Shown here in pieces: positions 17,417-25,644 of a stretch of 64,000 bases of DNA (position 1 is its first letter; every line of letters begins with the position of its first letter). A program made the position numbers and the translations under genes. The DNA lies in the NCBI GenBank assembly GCA_965224065.1, contig CBDCYF010000005.1, positions 3,720,001 through 3,784,000 of the forward strand, in the 5' to 3' direction. The notes below the pieces were generated by a model, which was given only the letters and a program-made list of their open reading frames with translations, was not told where the DNA came from and did no database searches. This stretch comes from JAOTZA01 sp965224065. GTDB lineage: Bacteria; Acidobacteriota; Thermoanaerobaculia; Multivoradales; JAHEKO01.

Positions 17417-17914
17417 TTGCATCCTGCACCCGGGAACGCCCCGGTTAAACTCGGGTTAGTGAGTTCCTTTGCCTATGGCGGCGCCGAGGCGTTGGTAGCG
17501 CTGCACGAGAAACACCTTCGGGAGTTCCTGGGTGTTTGGCGTGAAGCCGACCGGGTCGGAGTCGACCTGCCCGAGACGTCGGACCCAAGCTACGCCTCTC
17601 GCGAGGCCTTGCTGGCCCATGTATTGGGGTGCGCGGCCCGGTATCTGAGCTGGATCTGCGAGCAATTGGAACTGCCGTCTCCCGGCCTCGAGGAGTACCC
17701 GGATCCAGGGTCCCTTTCCGACCGAGCCGACTGCTATCTCGAGGAGATTTTTGAAGCCTGGGGTGGGTCGCTCCGATCTCTTACCGAAGAGCGTGCCTAC
17801 GAGCCCGCACACGTTTCCCGGTGGGGACCGCCGTATTGCGTCGACGCCATGATGGAACACGCGGTCATGCACCCCATCCGGCATACCCATCAGCTCAGGG
17901 CGCTCCTTGGCTAG
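17417..17914 (+). CDS. DinB-like four-helix-bundle protein
   Basis: 165 residues from TTG 17417, or about 151 from GTG 17459, which I find equally likely. The helical protein has histidines spaced as in the DinB/YfiT metal site: one in A-L-L-A-H-V-L-G-C and two in the final helix within M-M-E-H-A-V-M-H-P-I-R-H-T-H-Q-L. Such proteins are metal-dependent enzymes, often thiol transferases, and the substrate cannot be told here. The end overlaps the start of the next gene by 8 nt. Confidence 0.7.
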   Translation: MHPAPGNAPVKLGLVSSFAYGGAEALVALHEKHLREFLGVWREADRVGVDLPETSDPSYASREALLAHVLGCAARYLSWICEQLELPSPGLEEYPDPGSLSDRADCYLEEIFEAWGGSLRSLTEERAYEPAHVSRWGPPYCVDAMMEHAVMHPIRHTHQLRALLG

Positions 17915-18830
17915 AGCGCTCATCGCTCTCGGAGCAGCGACGGTTCTGTCGTCAGCCGCGATAGCTCAGCCGGTCGACGGACCACCGCCCGCGCCAAAAC
18001 CCGAGCAGCGAGCGGCCGTCGAGCGGGCGGAGCGACTGGGCGCGGCGATCTACACAAAAGACCAACTCGCTTGGCGGGCCACGGATGCGCTGCTCGAGGA
18101 GGTGGACATTACCGGCGATCCTCGGCTCAGGGGTTGGATTACCGTTTTCAATCAAAGCGACTGGCTGGTGAGATTCGTCGGCGAAATCGACGGCGATCTC
18201 TTTGCGCTCTATGACGTCCCCTTCTCGCAGTGGGAACCGCAATCGGTGAAGGAACTCGATCCCGCTCAGCCGCTCGTAGGAGAGGAACTGCGGGCGTTCA
18301 ACGCGCGTCAGACGGCGATTGAGGCGATGCCGTACCAGTGCACCGCAAAGTACAATTCCGTAGTCCTACAGCAGGACAAGCCCGAGGACGGCTGGGCCGT
18401 TTATCTGCTTGCTGCTTCGACCACGGAGGGCGAGATTCTCGCGGGCGGACACTTTCGAATCGAAGTGTCCGTGAGTGGGGAGGATGTCCAACGAGTCGAG
18501 CCGCTATCGAAAAGCTGTCTCAAGATAAATCCGCAGCAGGAGGTCGGTACGGAAGCGGAAATCGTGCTTGTCTCGCACATCATCTCCGACACACCCATCG
18601 AGACGCATGTGTTTCTGAGCTTGCTACATCGCAAGCCGATCGGGGTCGTGACCCAAGCGGGCCAATGGATGGTCTACGGGGGCCGAATCGGGTTCGTTGG
18701 CGAGCTTCCGGACGACCCACCCGATCCGGACGCTTGCAGAGAGCTCCTGAGTGATGCGTCGGATGAGATCGCGGATGACGAGGAAACGGAGTGTTCTGTG
18801 GCTCCCGACTCGCCGCAAAAACCGGACTGA
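17907..18830 (+). CDS. Secreted protein of unknown function
   Basis: 307 residues. A signal peptide is visible (M-A-R-A-L-I-A-L-G-A-A-T-V-L-S-S-A-A-I-A, cleaved before Q-P-V). The mature part is mixed alpha/beta with a D-Q-L-A-W-R-A-T-D segment. A central domain contains two cysteines that could form a disulfide (P-Y-Q-C and K-S-C-L). The C-terminus is an acidic Asp/Glu/Pro-rich tail. I recognise no family. The start is a TTG overlapping the DinB-like gene by 8 nt. Confidence 0.65.
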   Translation: MARALIALGAATVLSSAAIAQPVDGPPPAPKPEQRAAVERAERLGAAIYTKDQLAWRATDALLEEVDITGDPRLRGWITVFNQSDWLVRFVGEIDGDLFALYDVPFSQWEPQSVKELDPAQPLVGEELRAFNARQTAIEAMPYQCTAKYNSVVLQQDKPEDGWAVYLLAASTTEGEILAGGHFRIEVSVSGEDVQRVEPLSKSCLKINPQQEVGTEAEIVLVSHIISDTPIETHVFLSLLHRKPIGVVTQAGQWMVYGGRIGFVGELPDDPPDPDACRELLSDASDEIADDEETECSVAPDSPQKPD

Positions 18831-18894
18831 CCTAGAACCGAATGGCCTCTCCTGTGCCAAGATAGGCGCGAAAACTGAATCAAGGAGGACCCCT

Positions 18895-19434
18895 ATGCGC
18901 AAGTTTTTTCTTTTTGTTCTCATCTGCACGATGGCCCTCGGCGCCGGTACCGCTGCGCAGGCCGAGGGCGCGGATGCCCAGGCGGTCTTTGACCAACTGG
19001 CCGCACTCGAAGGCACCTGGCACGGCCAGCCCGAAGGTAAGGGCGAAGTGGCGGAGGCGGAAGCCGAGGCCACGGGGATGGTCACCCACGAGATCAAGGT
19101 CTCGGCCAACGGCTCGGTGGTGATGGAGACGATGAACCCGGGGACGGATCACGAGATGATCAACATGTATCACCTGGACGGGGAGGACGTGGTTCTCACC
19201 CACTACTGTGCGGGCGGCAACCAGCCACGGATGCGTCTCGACCGCGAGGCGAGCACCGCCGAGAAGCTGGTGTTCGATTTCGACGGCGCTACCAATCTGA
19301 CGCCGGAGACCGATCACTACATCCGTTCGGCCGAGCTCACCTTGATGGGCGACAAGCTGACGAGCTCCTGGACCGCCTGGGGCGGCGGTGAGAAGGTCGG
19401 GGGGATGACCTTCCATCTCGAGCGCGCGGAGTAG
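18895..19434 (+). CDS. Periplasmic lipocalin/nitrobindin-like beta-barrel protein
   Basis: 179 residues with a clean signal peptide (K-F-F-L-F-V-L-I-C-T-M-A-L-G-A-G, cleavage after A-Q-A). The mature protein opens with L-A-A-L-E-G-T-W-H-G-Q, the first-strand motif of lipocalin-like small-ligand barrels. A run of alternating strands follows, including H-Y-C-A-G-G-N-Q-P-R-M. A strong Shine-Dalgarno AAGGAGGA sits before the ATG at 18895. The ligand is unknown. Confidence 0.7.
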   Translation: MRKFFLFVLICTMALGAGTAAQAEGADAQAVFDQLAALEGTWHGQPEGKGEVAEAEAEATGMVTHEIKVSANGSVVMETMNPGTDHEMINMYHLDGEDVVLTHYCAGGNQPRMRLDREASTAEKLVFDFDGATNLTPETDHYIRSAELTLMGDKLTSSWTAWGGGEKVGGMTFHLERAE

Positions 19435-19469
19435 CCGGCAAACCTCTGGATCTCCGCCGACCGCGCACC

Positions 19470-19811
19470 ATGCCAAAGGAGAGCATCTATCGCGTCAAAT
19501 TCCTCCAGCAGGGTGACGTGTACGAGGTCTATGCGAGCGGGGTGTCGCAAGGCGGTCTGCTGGGATTTGTGGAGGTCGAGCAGGTGCTCTTTGGCGAGCG
19601 CTCGCAGCTCGTGGTCGATCCGTCGGAAGAGCGACTCAAAACCGAGTTCGAGGGAGTGGAGCGCTTCTATGTTCCGCTCCACTCGGTGATCCGCATCGAC
19701 CAAGTGGATCGGCAGGGAACCCCACGGATCAGCGAGCTGGAGGGGGGCAAGGGCAACGTCGCGGCGTTCCCGATGCCTCTTTACACACCCAAGAGCTCTT
19801 CCGACAAATAG
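19470..19811 (+). CDS. DUF1820 family protein
   Basis: 113 residues matching DUF1820 throughout: I-Y-R-V-K-F near the start, then V-S-Q-G-G-L-L-G-F-V-E-V-E, V-D-P-S-E-E-R-L, F-E-G-V, and S-V-I-R-I-D-Q-V. Function is unknown. It is a cytoplasmic protein with no signal. It lies 35 nt after the lipocalin-like gene, possibly co-transcribed, and converges on the DJ-1 gene. Confidence 0.85.
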   Translation: MPKESIYRVKFLQQGDVYEVYASGVSQGGLLGFVEVEQVLFGERSQLVVDPSEERLKTEFEGVERFYVPLHSVIRIDQVDRQGTPRISELEGGKGNVAAFPMPLYTPKSSSDK

Positions 19812-19847
19812 AGACCGAGGCCGTTCGCCGGTGACGACTACGGGCCG

Positions 19848-21341
19848 CTAGGGCTCGTTCGCGGTGCCGTCACTTTGCTCTTGCGCGATGGCGGCCGCGA
19901 GGGTCTCGAAATCCTCCGCCGCGAGGTCCAGCGTGCTGAACCCGTCGCTGACGAAGGCTCGCTCGAGCCCATAGCGGTCGTGTAGGAACTGAAACACCTG
20001 CAGGTCGTTGGCGCTGGGAGCCGCCAGCGCAAGCCATCCACGCTCGGAATTCAGCTCAAAGGTGTGGTTGTGGAAGGTTCCCCACAGCCGCCAGCCCGCT
20101 GCCAGGTCTGTTTCGATCGCCTGGAGAGCGTGGGTCGGTTTGGGCGGGATCGGATCGCCGTCTGCGGCCATATAGACCTTGATCCGGGCCTCTTCACCTT
20201 CTCCTCGCCGCAGGACCAACGTCACGATCTCGGTCGGCTGCTCGAAAAGCGGGAAGCGTGACGCCTGGTAGCCGAGCGTCTGGCTTTCGAGGCAGCTCAT
20301 CGGTCGGTGCCGCCCCACCGTTCCGGACTCGATCGCCCGGTTGATCGCCCGCTCGGCCGGGTGCTCGCGCTCGAGCCACGAGAACATCCGGCGGTTGGCC
20401 TGAATCAAGCCGAGCGGACCGACATCGCCCACGGCCTCGCGAGCTCGGGACCGGTAGTGGATCAGAGCCGGGTGGTCCGCCGGCGCTGACCCCCACAGGC
20501 CGGGGTGGTCCACCAGGGTCCAGACCTGGTGCAGCTCGGGGCCGTCGCGGTGCTGGACCATCGCACCGGCGCGCCGCAGAGCGTTTGGATCGGCGCATTC
20601 GAGGCTTGTGACATCCGGTTTGCCCCGTTCCCCCGGGCGCTCGACGGCGTATTGAATTGTTGGGTCGGGCCACTCGATCACCATGCCTCGGGCCACACCC
20701 TGCGCGACCTTCTCGCCGTAAAGGTAGTCGACCAGGTGCATCGCCACGTCGTAGCTTCGCGCCCCGCCCTGCGATGTCAGCGCCCTGCCGTCGTGGACAA
20801 AACTGACACCCCGCCGCACGTCGAGATGCGGGAACATCTCTTCGTACCGATCGAGATCGCCCGGAAAGGTCGTGCTGGCCACGTCGTCGAGAAGCTCCGC
20901 CGCCGCCAGGACGAACGCGCCGTCGCAGAGCGAAACCAGGTAGTCTGCTTCGGCTCCCACCTCGCGCACCCAAGTCATCATGGCCTCGTCCTCGAGGTCG
21001 CTGTCCATCGAGTGCTCGGCGCTCGGCACGACGAGGACGTCGATCGTCGGCGCGTTCCCGAAGCTGTAGTGGGCGCCGATCTCGATGCCCTCGAAGCTCG
21101 TCACCGGCTTGCCGTCGGGGGAGACGATAAAGAGTTCCATCCCCGGGTCGGTGTGAAAGACCGTGTGATGAAAGATGTCGTAGGGTGCGATCAGCTCGCT
21201 GTTGTAGACGCCGTCGACGACCAGAAAACCGACCCGCAGTGGAGCCGGCTCACCGGCCGCTAGGGGCACGGGCGCCAGGAACAAGGGCGTCCAGAGAAAT
21301 GACGCCAGGAACAAAGCAGGGGCTAGCAGACGGCGCGGCAT
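19848..21341 (-). CDS. Secreted DJ-1/PfpI domain protein with C-terminal JAMM-like domain
   Basis: 497 residues. A signal peptide of about 29 residues is followed by a DJ-1/PfpI (GATase1-like) domain. This contains Glu49 in N-S-E-L-I-A-P-Y-D-I-F and nucleophile Cys139 at the elbow L-C-D-G-A-F. A middle region (about 220-330) of unknown type follows. Residues about 340-490 carry G-T-F-H-N-H-T-F and then A-P-S-A-N-D. His424, His426, Ser443 and Asp446 fit the H-x-H ... S-x-x-D metal site of JAMM/MPN proteases, with a spacing longer than usual. The enzyme probably acts in the periplasm. The domain pairing is unusual. The JAMM reading is tentative; the DJ-1 part is firm. Confidence 0.8.
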   Translation of the reverse strand: MPRRLLAPALFLASFLWTPLFLAPVPLAAGEPAPLRVGFLVVDGVYNSELIAPYDIFHHTVFHTDPGMELFIVSPDGKPVTSFEGIEIGAHYSFGNAPTIDVLVVPSAEHSMDSDLEDEAMMTWVREVGAEADYLVSLCDGAFVLAAAELLDDVASTTFPGDLDRYEEMFPHLDVRRGVSFVHDGRALTSQGGARSYDVAMHLVDYLYGEKVAQGVARGMVIEWPDPTIQYAVERPGERGKPDVTSLECADPNALRRAGAMVQHRDGPELHQVWTLVDHPGLWGSAPADHPALIHYRSRAREAVGDVGPLGLIQANRRMFSWLEREHPAERAINRAIESGTVGRHRPMSCLESQTLGYQASRFPLFEQPTEIVTLVLRRGEGEEARIKVYMAADGDPIPPKPTHALQAIETDLAAGWRLWGTFHNHTFELNSERGWLALAAPSANDLQVFQFLHDRYGLERAFVSDGFSTLDLAAEDFETLAAAIAQEQSDGTANEP

Positions 21342-21496
21342 GAGAGGACCCTACAATAGCGTTCGGCTTTCAAGAGTAGACTGTGCGCGGCGCTGTCCGG
21401 CCGGCTGGGGTGGCAAGAGACCTGCAGGTAACCGGCCTCGCGAACAAGTCGTCAAGGCTGCACCCGACAACTAAAAAACGAGCAGGAGAACGGGCA

Positions 21497-23251
21497 ATGA
21501 GATCGACCAGCGGAAAGCCACGGCATTGGGTTCTGCCCATCGTGGCGGCGCTTGCCGGTTCGCCGCTCCTCGCGCAGACCCCCCAAGCGGACGAGAGCCC
21601 GTCTATTTTTGTGGATCGGGTGGACGTCAATGTGGTCAATATCGAGGTCTTTGTCTTCGACAAGGCGGGCAATCGGGTGACCGGGCTGACCAAAGACGAT
21701 TTCGAGATCTTGGAAGACGGGCAGCCGGTGGAGATCACCAATTTCTTCACCGTCGCGCGGCGGCAACGGCTCGAGCGCAGTCTCGAGAAGGCCCGGTTGC
21801 CCGAGGAATCGACGCCGAGCGATGAGATCCAGCTACTGCCCGCCGATCGGCAGCTCAACCTGGTGGTTTACATCGACCACTTCAACCTTCGGCCGTCCAG
21901 TCGAAATCGTGTGCTCGACGATCTGGCCGGTTTTCTCGAAGATCGCACCCGGATTGGCGACAACGTCATGCTGGTTGGCGCCTTTCGCGGCGCCGAGGTG
22001 GTGATGCCGTTTACCCGCGACTGGAGGACCGTGGCCGTGGCACTTCGCAAGATGAGGAAGATGGCGACTCACCGCCAGGATGACGAGGCCGAGATTCGCC
22101 GCGCCATCATGTTGATGCGGTTGGCGGCCGCCGAGGGATCAGCAAACAACGCATACAACCACGTGCGCAGTTATGTACAGTCGAGTCGCAGCGACCTGAG
22201 GCGGTCGGTTGTGACCCTGCGGGATACGGTGCGCTCGCTCGCGGGCTTACCGGGTCGCAAGGCGCTGCTCTATGTCAGCGAGGGTCTGCCCCAAAGGCCG
22301 GGTGAAGAGCTCTACGAGCAACTGCAACAGATCTTTGGCAGCCAAGCCCTACGAGGGGCCAACCGGCCCGGCGCGGTGATCGACCCGTCGATCGAGGCAC
22401 TGCGCGAAGATCAGACGCGCCTTTTCAACAACGTCGTCCGCGAAGCCAACGCTCACCAGGTCACGTTCTACACCGTGGATGCCAGTGGCCCGGGAATGAC
22501 CAGTCTTTCGGCGTCGATCTGGACGGGGGCGGTCGCAGGCCCGCGAACCGTATTCGACGCGCTGCGGAAACAGAATCTCCAGCAGCCGTTGATCGAGATG
22601 GCCGAGGCCACCGGGGGCTCTTCGATCCTGAACAGCTTCAACTTCGACGAAGTGTTGCACCGGCTGGCTGGCGACTTTGACGGTTTCTACTCGCTGGGCT
22701 ACAGCCCCGCGGTTGGTGGCGACGGCACCTATCGAGAGATCAAGGTAAGAGTGAAATCGCCGGGATTCGAGGTGAGACATCGGTCGGGCTACGTCTCTAA
22801 GGCCCCGGCCGAGACGATCGCCGACCGCACACTGTCGTCGTTGTTGTTCGGCCTGGAGAAAAATCCCCTGGAAGTCGAGATCGACTTTGGCGACTGGAAG
22901 AAGACGGGCCGGAACAAATTCGATCTTCCGGTTCTGGTACGGGTGCCTTTCCGCCGGGTGACGCTGTTGCCGGGAAACGGCACTCACGAAGGCCGGCTCA
23001 AGATCTATATGGCGGTCAAGGACGAGGAGGGCGCGATCTCGGACATCCACCAAGAGAGCTACCCGCTCGAGGTTCCAGCGGCCCGCCTGGACGAAGCCCT
23101 CGGCAAAGAAGTGGGCTATATGGTGACGCTCCAAGTAAGGGGCGGTTTGCCCAAGGTCGCCGTCGGGGTCTGGGACGAGCTCTCGGGAGTGGACTCGTTT
23201 GTCCACAAGCAGACGCGCGTCGGCCGCAAAAAGGGTCAGCCGCTGCGGTAA
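21497..23251 (+). CDS. VWFA-related secreted protein (acidobacterial TIGR03436-like), copy 1
   Basis: 584 residues from the ATG at 21497, with a signal peptide ending A-L-A-G-S-P-L-L-A-Q. The hallmark N-terminal domain follows (V-D-V-N-V-V-N-I-E-V-F-V ... L-T-K-D-D-F-E-I-L-E-D-G), then the VWFA-like fold. In place of the canonical D-x-S-x-S metal site it has D127-H-F-N-L-R-P-S-S-R-N-R. Later G-R-K-A-L-L-Y-V-S-E-G and F-Y-S-L-G-Y-S-P are typical. Proteins of this family are exported and their role is unproven; adhesion or protein assembly is usually supposed. The gene diverges from the DJ-1 gene and converges on the next gene with a 16-nt overlap. Confidence 0.88.
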   Translation: MRSTSGKPRHWVLPIVAALAGSPLLAQTPQADESPSIFVDRVDVNVVNIEVFVFDKAGNRVTGLTKDDFEILEDGQPVEITNFFTVARRQRLERSLEKARLPEESTPSDEIQLLPADRQLNLVVYIDHFNLRPSSRNRVLDDLAGFLEDRTRIGDNVMLVGAFRGAEVVMPFTRDWRTVAVALRKMRKMATHRQDDEAEIRRAIMLMRLAAAEGSANNAYNHVRSYVQSSRSDLRRSVVTLRDTVRSLAGLPGRKALLYVSEGLPQRPGEELYEQLQQIFGSQALRGANRPGAVIDPSIEALREDQTRLFNNVVREANAHQVTFYTVDASGPGMTSLSASIWTGAVAGPRTVFDALRKQNLQQPLIEMAEATGGSSILNSFNFDEVLHRLAGDFDGFYSLGYSPAVGGDGTYREIKVRVKSPGFEVRHRSGYVSKAPAETIADRTLSSLLFGLEKNPLEVEIDFGDWKKTGRNKFDLPVLVRVPFRRVTLLPGNGTHEGRLKIYMAVKDEEGAISDIHQESYPLEVPAARLDEALGKEVGYMVTLQVRGGLPKVAVGVWDELSGVDSFVHKQTRVGRKKGQPLR

Positions 23252-24288
23252 AGCACCTCGCCCTTGATCCCTGGTACGGTGATTTTGAGGGTGGCGGCGG
23301 ACGCGTCCGATACGTCGACACTGACGATGTAGTAGCCGCCCAGGGCGCGGGCCAGTCTCTTGGTCTCCCTTAGAGAAAAGCGATTGGTCTTGCCGTAGGT
23401 GCCGCCGGTGCGGTCGGCCATGACACGCAGACCGACCTCGAGGTCGTGATAGTCAGCGTCGGTGATGTCCAGGACAAAGACCGAGGTGTTGGCCCGGTTG
23501 AGCGCTCGCTCGGCGCGTAGAAACCGGCCTTTGAGCGCTGATTGTCTCGAGCCCAGGCCCCAGCCGAGCAAGATGATCTCCTTCTCACCCGGAAACCGGC
23601 CGAGTACCTCTGCGGTCTGGATGAGCGCATCTTCCGGGGTCGCGCTGCGCCGAGCCCGCCGGAGGTCCCAGTACTCGGCCAGCGAGAACGTGTCGGACGA
23701 CACACTTGCCGGCCTGTCGTAGCGTACGGCTTTCTCGACGGCATTGAGGATCCGATTCCGTTCGGAAGTGAAGTCTTGAAACAGCTTGAGATGCGAATCG
23801 AAGGCCACGACCGCCGCCAGATCGGCCGGGTCGAGCGCGTCGAGCAGGATCTCGATGAGCGGGAGCATCTTGAGATGCCCCTTTATCCTGACCGGATGCA
23901 GACCGGCTTGAACCCAAAAGGTCACCAGTCGGTGACCCGGACCGCGGAGGGTTGACGGCCCGCGTCCGGCAGGGTCGATCAATTCCTCGTTCTGAGTCGA
24001 GAGCGCCGGCGGAGCGGTAGAGCCGGACGACACCCAGTCCACCGCCACGATCGGAAGTCGCAGTTTGCCGGCACGGGCCTCAAAATCTTCCGCGCTGAGA
24101 CCCCGTATCGGCTCGCCTCGCCTGTCGATCACTCGCACCACGATCTGTTGCAGCCGAACATCGACTTGCGCGTGAAAGCGCTCGGTGGAGTCGCCGACCT
24201 GCGGGGCCGGATCGGCCTGTGGCCACGCTGCCGCCGGGTCGAGGACCGCAATCGAGGCAGCCGCGACAAGAGCGATCAAGCGTCCCAC
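23236..24288 (-). CDS. VWFA-related secreted protein, copy 2 (short)
   Basis: 350 residues with a signal peptide (L-I-A-L-V-A-A-A-S-I-A-V-L). The N-terminal acidobacterial VWFA module is recognisable (V-R-V-I-D-R-R-G-E-P-I-R-G-L-S-A-E-D-F). The metal-site strand is replaced by V-T-F-W-V-Q-A-G-L, so no MIDAS is evident. I-I-L-L-G-W-G-L-G and Y-Y-I-V-S-V-D-V occupy the positions of the later VWFA strands. It is the last gene of a four-gene minus-strand operon (29593 to 23236) and overlaps the convergent copy 1 tail by 16 nt. Confidence 0.78.
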   Translation of the reverse strand: MGRLIALVAAASIAVLDPAAAWPQADPAPQVGDSTERFHAQVDVRLQQIVVRVIDRRGEPIRGLSAEDFEARAGKLRLPIVAVDWVSSGSTAPPALSTQNEELIDPAGRGPSTLRGPGHRLVTFWVQAGLHPVRIKGHLKMLPLIEILLDALDPADLAAVVAFDSHLKLFQDFTSERNRILNAVEKAVRYDRPASVSSDTFSLAEYWDLRRARRSATPEDALIQTAEVLGRFPGEKEIILLGWGLGSRQSALKGRFLRAERALNRANTSVFVLDITDADYHDLEVGLRVMADRTGGTYGKTNRFSLRETKRLARALGGYYIVSVDVSDASAATLKITVPGIKGEVLYRSG

Positions 24289-24354
24289 TAGATTTCTCCG
24301 AACGCGGCTCTACTCGGTCGGTCGGTTCTCATCCGGCTCGGTCCGTCGGCTCGG

Positions 24355-25527
24355 TTAGGCCCCCGGATCGGAGCCACCCGAGACATTGTTTGTGAAAAGC
24401 AGTCGCTCCAGCTTCGAGACGCGCTCGTTTGGCGAGTCGGACCGGCTCGCTTTCTTGTACCAGCGGCGGGCGTCTTCGATCGCACCAACTTCCAGAGCCA
24501 AAATACCCAGGGCGGCCTGCGCGTCGGTGCGGTCGGTCGAGAGCTTGAGGGCACGCCGGTAGTAGCTCTTGGCCTCCTCGGTCTGCCCGAGCTCGAGACT
24601 TTGGTCGCCCAGCGCCAGGTAGGCGAACGGATTGCGATTGCCTCGCCGGTCGATTACCGAAAAGAGCTCGAGCGCAGTGTCGGCGTTGCCCCTCGACTTG
24701 TGGAGCGAGGCCAGGTTGCGATAGGCGGGGAAAAACCCGTCGTCGACTTCGATAGCGCGCAGATAATCGCGCTCGGCACCGACGGTGTCGCCGTTGCGTC
24801 GCCGCGCGACACCCAGGTTGACTCTAGTACTGGCGAGATAAGGGTCGATTTTGACGCCGGTCTCCAGCCATTCAATGGCCTCGGCATGGCGCCCCCGCTG
24901 GATCAGCTCAGCACCGCGATTGGAGTGGAACAGGGCCAGAGCCGTGGCGTCGGAGATGGGAGTAACGGTCTTGTAGTCCACTTCCGGTCCCACGTTGAAC
25001 TGGAGCACCCGTCGGTCGGTGCCGATGCCAAAACCGACAGTGATGTGGCCAGAGACGACGACCACGTCGCCCTGTCGGCGGAACCGGCGAATGCGGTCGA
25101 TGCTCAAATACCGCGCGTCGACTCCTATCTCGCGCGCCATGGCGAGAAACAGGTGCGAAAAGGAGAGACAGTTGAACTTGCGGCTGGCAAAGACCTCTGC
25201 TGCCGTGCCCGTGTGTCCGGCCTCGTACTCCAGCCCGAGCTCTTTCTTGTCCTCGAGATACTGCAGCAATCGGTAAGCGTCGTATGGTGACCGGCTTCGT
25301 CGGGGAAACCGCTCAGCCAGCCATCGCCGCATTTCCGGAGTCAAACGATCCGGGTAGGTGATGTCCGCTGGGTCGAGGCCCCGTGCCTTGACAAGGGCCT
25401 CGAGGCTGCTCTGGTGCAACACGGCGGGATGGGCCGAGCAGCCGGCAAGGGTCAACAGAAAAAGCGACAGCGAGCCGAGCTGTGAAAGTCGCCTGAGGGG
25501 CTCATTGGCTTGTCCGAGAGCTCGCAT
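24355..25527 (-). CDS. Transglutaminase-like TPR lipoprotein
   Basis: 390 residues from the ATG at 25527. A lipoprotein signal ends L-A-G-C (Cys30). Residues about 70-190 form a transglutaminase-like (SirB1/core2 type) domain. Its likely catalytic triad is Cys120 in F-N-C-L-S-F-S, His161 in S-G-H-I-T-V-G-F, and an Asp/Asn near 178-184. About five TPRs follow (about 200-365). ATGs at 25581 and 25569 are alternatives but would lengthen the n-region. The protein probably cross-links or cleaves envelope peptides while docking partners through its TPRs. It lies between the AP-superfamily gene and VWFA copy 2 in one operon. Confidence 0.82.
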   Translation of the reverse strand: MRALGQANEPLRRLSQLGSLSLFLLTLAGCSAHPAVLHQSSLEALVKARGLDPADITYPDRLTPEMRRWLAERFPRRSRSPYDAYRLLQYLEDKKELGLEYEAGHTGTAAEVFASRKFNCLSFSHLFLAMAREIGVDARYLSIDRIRRFRRQGDVVVVSGHITVGFGIGTDRRVLQFNVGPEVDYKTVTPISDATALALFHSNRGAELIQRGRHAEAIEWLETGVKIDPYLASTRVNLGVARRRNGDTVGAERDYLRAIEVDDGFFPAYRNLASLHKSRGNADTALELFSVIDRRGNRNPFAYLALGDQSLELGQTEEAKSYYRRALKLSTDRTDAQAALGILALEVGAIEDARRWYKKASRSDSPNERVSKLERLLFTNNVSGGSDPGA

Positions 25528-25644
25528 ACGAGGCGTGTTCCTTCGATTCTGTTTACGCAACCATGCCATTCGAGTTCTCAAGCACTGTACTCCCTGCCCG
25601 ATGGACTCTCCGATCCAGAAGATTCAGCCTTAGCAGGAAGAGGC

